6,556 bases of DNA from Candidatus Atribacteria bacterium 1244-E10-H5-B2 (lineage in GTDB: Bacteria; Atribacterota; JS1; SB-45; 34-128): NCBI GenBank assembly GCA_003575245.1, contig NMQN01000022.1:1-6556 (forward strand). The letters run 5' to 3'. The notes beneath the pieces were generated by a model, which saw nothing but the letters and a program-made list of their open reading frames with translations, did not search any database and was not told the origin of the DNA. Positions 4,610-6,556 of the stretch are shown here, piece by piece. The number at the start of each line of letters is the position of its first letter. The first letter of the stretch is position 1. The position numbers were made by a program, and so were the translations under genes.

Positions 4610-4751
4610 GGGCAAGTTTCTAACGAAAAAGGCCAATGTCGCATATAAAGACCGTAAAGGGCTCTTAGACGGTGATGAGGCTATTCCGCTTACGATAGCC
4701 TATGTAGAGGGCAATATGAAGCCGTATTTAGGGGGTGATAACAGAGAATAG
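4569..4751 (+). CDS. Uncertain reading frame overlapping the recombinase 3' end (up to 60 aa)
   Basis: An open frame runs to TAG 4749-4751, in a different frame from the recombinase and overlapping its last 41 bases if TTG 4569 is the start. There is no good ribosome site before TTG 4569. The part downstream of the recombinase (from about 4610, with AYKDRKGLLDGDEAIPLTI) has a protein-like composition and a base composition like the recombinase. It could be a small gene using reinitiation, the remnant of a longer gene, or a chance frame over the hairpin at 4677-4704. An unpaired ribosome-site-like AGGGGGTGAT (4729-4738) lies near its end. Confidence 0.3.
   Translation: MTKLRTPSRTLQYKGKFLTKKANVAYKDRKGLLDGDEAIPLTIAYVEGNMKPYLGGDNRE
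4677..4704. other. Hairpin downstream of the recombinase, similar to one at 5492-5511
   Basis: AGGCTAT (4678-4684) pairs perfectly with ATAGCCT (4695-4701) around a 10-nt loop. The right arm and its flank (CGATAGCCTA, 4693-4702) recur exactly at 5501-5510, where they also close a hairpin with a GAGCTA left arm. No U-run follows, so it is not a simple terminator. Confidence 0.4.
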
Positions 4752-4792
4752 AGCTATTATTAAGTAAGTTATTAAATTTAAGGAGAATTGAA

Positions 4793-5059
4793 ATGACAAA
4801 AAATCAAAAAATTAAAGAAATGCGTTCAGATTGGGAAAAAGAAGGGAAGATATCTTTCGTGCCAAAATTAGTTTGCTGTGGAGTAGAACTAAAATATAGA
4901 AAAAACCTACTCCCACGAGAAGTGCGCGAATGTGAAGGATGTAAAAATCTATGCTTGGGACAATTTATAGACGATGAACTTAAAGACTGTAAAAACTTTA
5001 TTCCTAAGCGAAGATCTGCCGAAGAAATATATTTACGAAGAATGTTTGGGAGAAATTAA
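4793..5059 (+). CDS. Cysteine-rich hypothetical protein (88 aa)
   Basis: ATG 4793 follows AAGGAGA (4780-4786) by about 7 bases. The product has a basic helical start (TKNQKIKEMRSDWEKEG). Six cysteines follow: C28-C29, C47, C50 and C54 (CEGCKNLC), and C66. This pattern could bind zinc or an iron-sulphur cluster, but it does not match a ribbon I can name. The tail is basic (PKRRSAEEIYLRRMFGRN). There is no signal peptide, so disulphides are less likely than metal. It opens the small cassette with the gene at 5083, 23 bases downstream. No family is recognised. Confidence 0.65.
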   Translation: MTKNQKIKEMRSDWEKEGKISFVPKLVCCGVELKYRKNLLPREVRECEGCKNLCLGQFIDDELKDCKNFIPKRRSAEEIYLRRMFGRN

Positions 5060-5082
5060 AAATTTAAGGAGGAATTTAAGAG

Positions 5083-5346
5083 ATGAGACAATTTACAGAA
5101 TTAAGCTATGATGATTTTAATTATAAACTAGAGATTTATTGCACGATGTTGGAGGCCGGAGAAACGGATGAGCTAGTAAAGAGCCTGGAAGAAAAAAGTT
5201 TTAAATTAACTTATATAAACAATGATTCTATAAGAGGAGAACTTGAGCTGGCACAATACCCGCAAATTGTAAAGGTTAGAAAACAGCTCTCAGAAGAAGG
5301 CTTTGCCTGGTCAGAGGACGCTAAACGAATAAAATTGCCTATTTAG
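5083..5346 (+). CDS. Hypothetical acidic protein (87 aa)
   Basis: ATG 5083 lies 10 bases after AAGGAGG (5066-5072). The product is acidic: an N-terminal helical region (LSYDDFNYKLEIYCTMLEAGETDELVKSL), a central part with likely strands (FKLTYINNDSIRGELEL), and a C-terminal helix (QIVKVRKQLSEEGFAW). It looks like a small globular alpha/beta protein. No catalytic, metal or membrane motif is seen and no family is recognised. The highly structured spacer at 5357-5547 begins 11 bases after its stop. Confidence 0.65.
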   Translation: MRQFTELSYDDFNYKLEIYCTMLEAGETDELVKSLEEKSFKLTYINNDSIRGELELAQYPQIVKVRKQLSEEGFAWSEDAKRIKLPI

Positions 5347-5356
5347 CAAGAAATCC

Positions 5357-5547
5357 CGGTAATCCGTTCGAGTCTATACTCTTCGGGTTGCCGATACCCT
5401 GCCCCTGTTGTCTAAAAACCTAAACACTCCAGGGGCAGGGACGAAAAATAAGGATATCTAAAAAAAGGGTCTGTGGGATACTCGATATTGTGAGCTACCG
5501 CGATAGCCTACATCGAGAGCCACAAGATGGCCTCGCTTACAGGCCCT
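5357..5547. ncRNA. Candidate structured RNA: three consecutive hairpin systems
   Basis: H1: CGGTAATCCG (5357-5366) pairs over 10 positions, two of them G-T, with CGGGTTGCCG (5384-5393), and GAGT/ACTC closes the tip. H2: CCCTGCCCCTG (5397-5407) pairs perfectly over 11 bp with CAGGGGCAGGG (5430-5440) around a 22-nt loop. H3: AGGGTCTGT (5466-5474) pairs with ACAGGCCCT (5539-5547). Inside it CTCGAT (5481-5486) pairs with ATCGAG (5512-5517), and GTGAGCTA with TAGCCTAC (one mismatch) forms an inner arm. TGTGG (5472-5476)/CCACA (5520-5524) is a competing extension. The stretch is GC-rich beside AT-rich genes and no frame fills it. Seven A's (5460-5466) at the left foot of H3 would give a T-run on a minus-strand transcript, so the strand is open. 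No known riboswitch or RNA family was recognised; an oriT or single-strand origin is the main alternative. Confidence 0.55.
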
Positions 5548-5570
5548 CTAAAAAGGAAGTGTTTTAAAAG

Positions 5571-5756
5571 ATGATTCCTCAAAAAGTAAAGATAGAGGAG
5601 TTAGAAAGAACAAAAAGCTTCTATGATAAAAAATTAAAGAATAAGAAGTTAACTGAAAAGCAAAGAAATTCTTTTTTATGGGCTTTAGAGTCTATCAATA
5701 GAATTATTGAAAGAGAAAAATATATCGAAAATGATATTAAAAAAGGAGTAAATTAA
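5571..5756 (+). CDS. Hypothetical charged helical protein (61 aa)
   Basis: ATG 5571 follows AAGGAAGTG (5553-5561), just past the foot of the structured element. The product is almost entirely charged and probably helical (KIEELERTKSFYDKKLKNK, then LTEKQRNSFLWALESINRII). It could form a two-helix hairpin or short coiled coil. It starts MIPQKV, faintly like MIPDRV of the 60-residue protein at 3156, but the remainder does not align convincingly. Its TAA (5754-5756) abuts the next ATG, so the pair is translationally coupled. No family is recognised. Confidence 0.6.
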   Translation: MIPQKVKIEELERTKSFYDKKLKNKKLTEKQRNSFLWALESINRIIEREKYIENDIKKGVN

Positions 5757-6026
5757 ATGAAGATAAATAAGAACTTAGTTAGTAGTCTTCATCGGTATAT
5801 ATCTGCTCCAAAAAGTGCAAGAACTTTTCGGGCAGAAAGACGAATAGAAATAAAAGCGGATAACATAGGATTATTATCGAGGTTTAACTACGAAAAGAAA
5901 ATATGGGAAGTATGGAAAGTCAAAGAGCCAAAAGAATTTATAAGAGAGCCTACCAAGAAAGTATATGAGGGAAGAAAAGTAGAGGAATTTTTAAAAGATT
6001 ACAAGCGAGAGAATAAGGTAAGTTAG
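5757..6026 (+). CDS. Hypothetical basic protein (89 aa)
   Basis: ATG 5757 directly follows the preceding TAA and sits 8 bases after AAAGGAG (5742-5748). The product is basic, with an arginine-rich stretch (SARTFRAERRIEIKADN), a likely strand region (YEKKIWEVWKVKEPKEF) and a charged C-terminal helix (RKVEEFLKDYKRENK). Its charge suggests nucleic-acid or partner-protein binding, which is inference only. No family is recognised. It is the second gene of the 5571-6338 cassette. Confidence 0.62.
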   Translation: MKINKNLVSSLHRYISAPKSARTFRAERRIEIKADNIGLLSRFNYEKKIWEVWKVKEPKEFIREPTKKVYEGRKVEEFLKDYKRENKVS

Positions 6027-6031
6027 GTTAT

Positions 6032-6038
6032 AAAGGGG
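6032..6038 (+). promoter_or_regulatory. Ribosome binding site that fixes the 6047 TTG start
   Basis: AAAGGGG (6032-6038) precedes TTG 6047 by 8 bases. The alternative in-frame GTG at 6038 overlaps this site and has no spacing, so it is not a usable start. Confidence 0.6.
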
Positions 6039-6046
6039 TGAGAAAA

Positions 6047-6244
6047 TTGACTAAAAAAGAATACAAAGAAAAGGTCTGGGAAATTTTGAAAGGACATAGG
6101 TATGGATTGGGCGAAGAGGATATAGAAGAATTGTTGGAGTTAATTATGGGGGTACCGGTTCCATTTGACGGTGAATTTGTCGTACATGGTACATACTTTC
6201 CGCATAATGATAAAAAGAAAGTACTTGATCGTAGTGCAGAATGA
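6047..6244 (+). CDS. Hypothetical protein, TTG start (65 aa)
   Basis: The start is placed at TTG 6047 because AAAGGGG (6032-6038) lies 8 bases upstream. The earlier in-frame GTG 6038 is part of that ribosome site. The product begins with a charged helix (TKKEYKEKVWEILKGHRYG), continues as an acidic helix (GEEDIEELLELIMG), then a strand-like hydrophobic segment (VPVPFDGEFVVHGTYF) and a basic end. This looks like a small globular protein with no visible catalytic motif. It lies 20 bases after the previous gene and 19 before the microprotein at 6264. No family is recognised. Confidence 0.6.
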   Translation: MTKKEYKEKVWEILKGHRYGLGEEDIEELLELIMGVPVPFDGEFVVHGTYFPHNDKKKVLDRSAE

Positions 6245-6263
6245 AATATAAAGGAGGTAAAAG

Positions 6264-6338
6264 ATGATTAAGAAATTTATATACCAGGTAATTGATCATT
6301 TCGCAAAGAATTTAGGTTGTAAGGTCAGGTGGAGGTAG
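6264..6338 (+). CDS. Microprotein, family copy 2 (24 aa)
   Basis: ATG 6264 follows AAGGAGG (6251-6257) and the frame ends at TAG 6336-6338. The peptide opens MIKKFIYQVIDHFAKNLG and ends KVRWR. About 15 of 24 residues match the product at 3065 when that copy is allowed four extra residues (S near the start, I-K-L before the YQVI block, and A before the Asp give the offset). Many matched codons differ synonymously, for example AAG/AAA, CAG/CAA and GTA/GTT. That argues for selection on the peptide rather than recent DNA copying. As in copy 1, the terminal AGG TGG AGG codons contain the ribosome site of the next gene (GGAGG, 6331-6335). Function unknown. Confidence 0.7.
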   Translation: MIKKFIYQVIDHFAKNLGCKVRWR

Positions 6339-6340
6339 AG

Positions 6341-6556
6341 ATGTATCTGAAATATAGGTGTCTAAATTGTGATCGAATCTGGCGGAGTAGAGATACTATG
6401 ATAGTCTGTCCGGTCTGCAGGAGTAAACCAATTAGAATAAAAGACGGGGGAGACATTAAAGGAGTAATGAAGAGATTAAAAAGGAGGAAAACATTGCTTA
6501 AAAAGGTCAGTACCGAAGAAATTAAAAAGTTCGGCTACCCACTTAAAACTTACCAC
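6341..6556 (+). CDS. Zinc-ribbon protein, cut off by the window end (at least 72 aa)
   Basis: ATG 6341 lies 5 bases after GGAGG (6331-6335), which is inside the preceding microprotein gene; the genes are 2 bases apart. CxxC pairs at C7/C10 (CLNC) and C23/C26 (CPVC) form a zinc ribbon. A basic segment follows (KGVMKRLKRRKTLLKK), then a helix (STEEIKKFGYPLK). The frame is still open at base 6556. The ribbon-plus-basic-tail design parallels the 67-residue protein at 840, though the linkers differ. A nucleic-acid-binding accessory role is plausible but not shown. Confidence 0.75.
   Translation, partial: MYLKYRCLNCDRIWRSRDTMIVCPVCRSKPIRIKDGGDIKGVMKRLKRRKTLLKKVSTEEIKKFGYPLKTYH

Noticed and set aside
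4048..4636. Two minus-strand frames opposite the recombinase gene
   Set aside because: They overlap a + strand gene with a full tyrosine recombinase active site and have no supporting ribosome sites or recognisable domains.
2931..5340. Shared AAAATTGCCT at the ends of the 2650 and 5083 genes, before both structured spacers
   Set aside because: A 10-base match is expected several times by chance in AT-rich sequence of this length, and the surrounding bases do not align.
5384..5394. CGGGTTGCCGA resembling the 3' arm of a c-di-GMP-I riboswitch
   Set aside because: The conserved GCAAA and GACGCAAAGC segments upstream are absent, and the arm is fully explained by the H1 hairpin.
5491..5507. T-box-like ACCGCG in the structured element
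   Set aside because: The GGGTGG part of the T-box sequence, a terminator and a downstream aminoacyl-tRNA synthetase or amino-acid gene are all missing.

Overview
The window is AT-rich and, as far as can be read, coded entirely on the + strand. Strong extended Shine-Dalgarno sequences (AAGGAGGTGA type) and near-consensus sigma-A promoters point to a Firmicute or another low-GC bacterium with a similar 16S 3' end. A dense run of very small genes (20-90 codons), an excisionase-like helix-turn-helix protein, an HNH endonuclease and a tyrosine recombinase indicate an accessory mobile region: a phage, prophage early region or other integrative element. No structural, conjugation or host housekeeping gene is visible. 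The host cannot be named from this sequence.

Layout. 1-1043: a textbook promoter (TTGACA-17-TATAAT) reads into a compact operon of an excisionase/MerR-like HTH protein, a winged-helix protein with heptapeptide repeats and a basic C-terminus, and a small zinc-ribbon protein. 1044-1277: a spacer with a possible short leader peptide. 1278-2171: an HNH endonuclease with a long basic repeat-rich N-terminus resembling the C-terminus of the winged-helix protein. 2192-2925: four small genes with excellent ribosome sites but no recognisable function. 2949-3033: a nested, probably structured RNA or DNA element. 3065-3338: a 28-codon microprotein gene and a 60-codon gene.

3339-4009: about 670 bases without a gene. 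It holds six same-strand copies of a GTGTGG motif, A/T-rich blocks, a compound dyad-symmetric element, and the recombinase promoter embedded in a perfect 14-bp inverted repeat. This is the best candidate control region (origin, recombination site or operator). 4010-4609: a catalytic-domain-only tyrosine recombinase with all its catalytic residues. 4610-4792: an uncertain overlapping reading frame and a hairpin.

4793-5346: two small genes of unknown function, the first cysteine-rich. 5357-5547: three consecutive strong hairpin systems, the best candidate for an undescribed structured RNA. 5571-6556: more small genes, including a second member of the microprotein family first seen at 3065, and a zinc-ribbon gene cut off by the window end.

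The working picture is a recombinase and excisionase pair surrounded by small early-type genes, with cis-acting DNA or RNA elements between the cassettes. The most notable signals are the 5357-5547 structured region, the paired microproteins, the 21-bp phased repeats inside the winged-helix gene, and the GTGTGG array with the recombinase-promoter dyad. All functional readings beyond the HNH, recombinase, HTH and zinc-ribbon assignments are inference.
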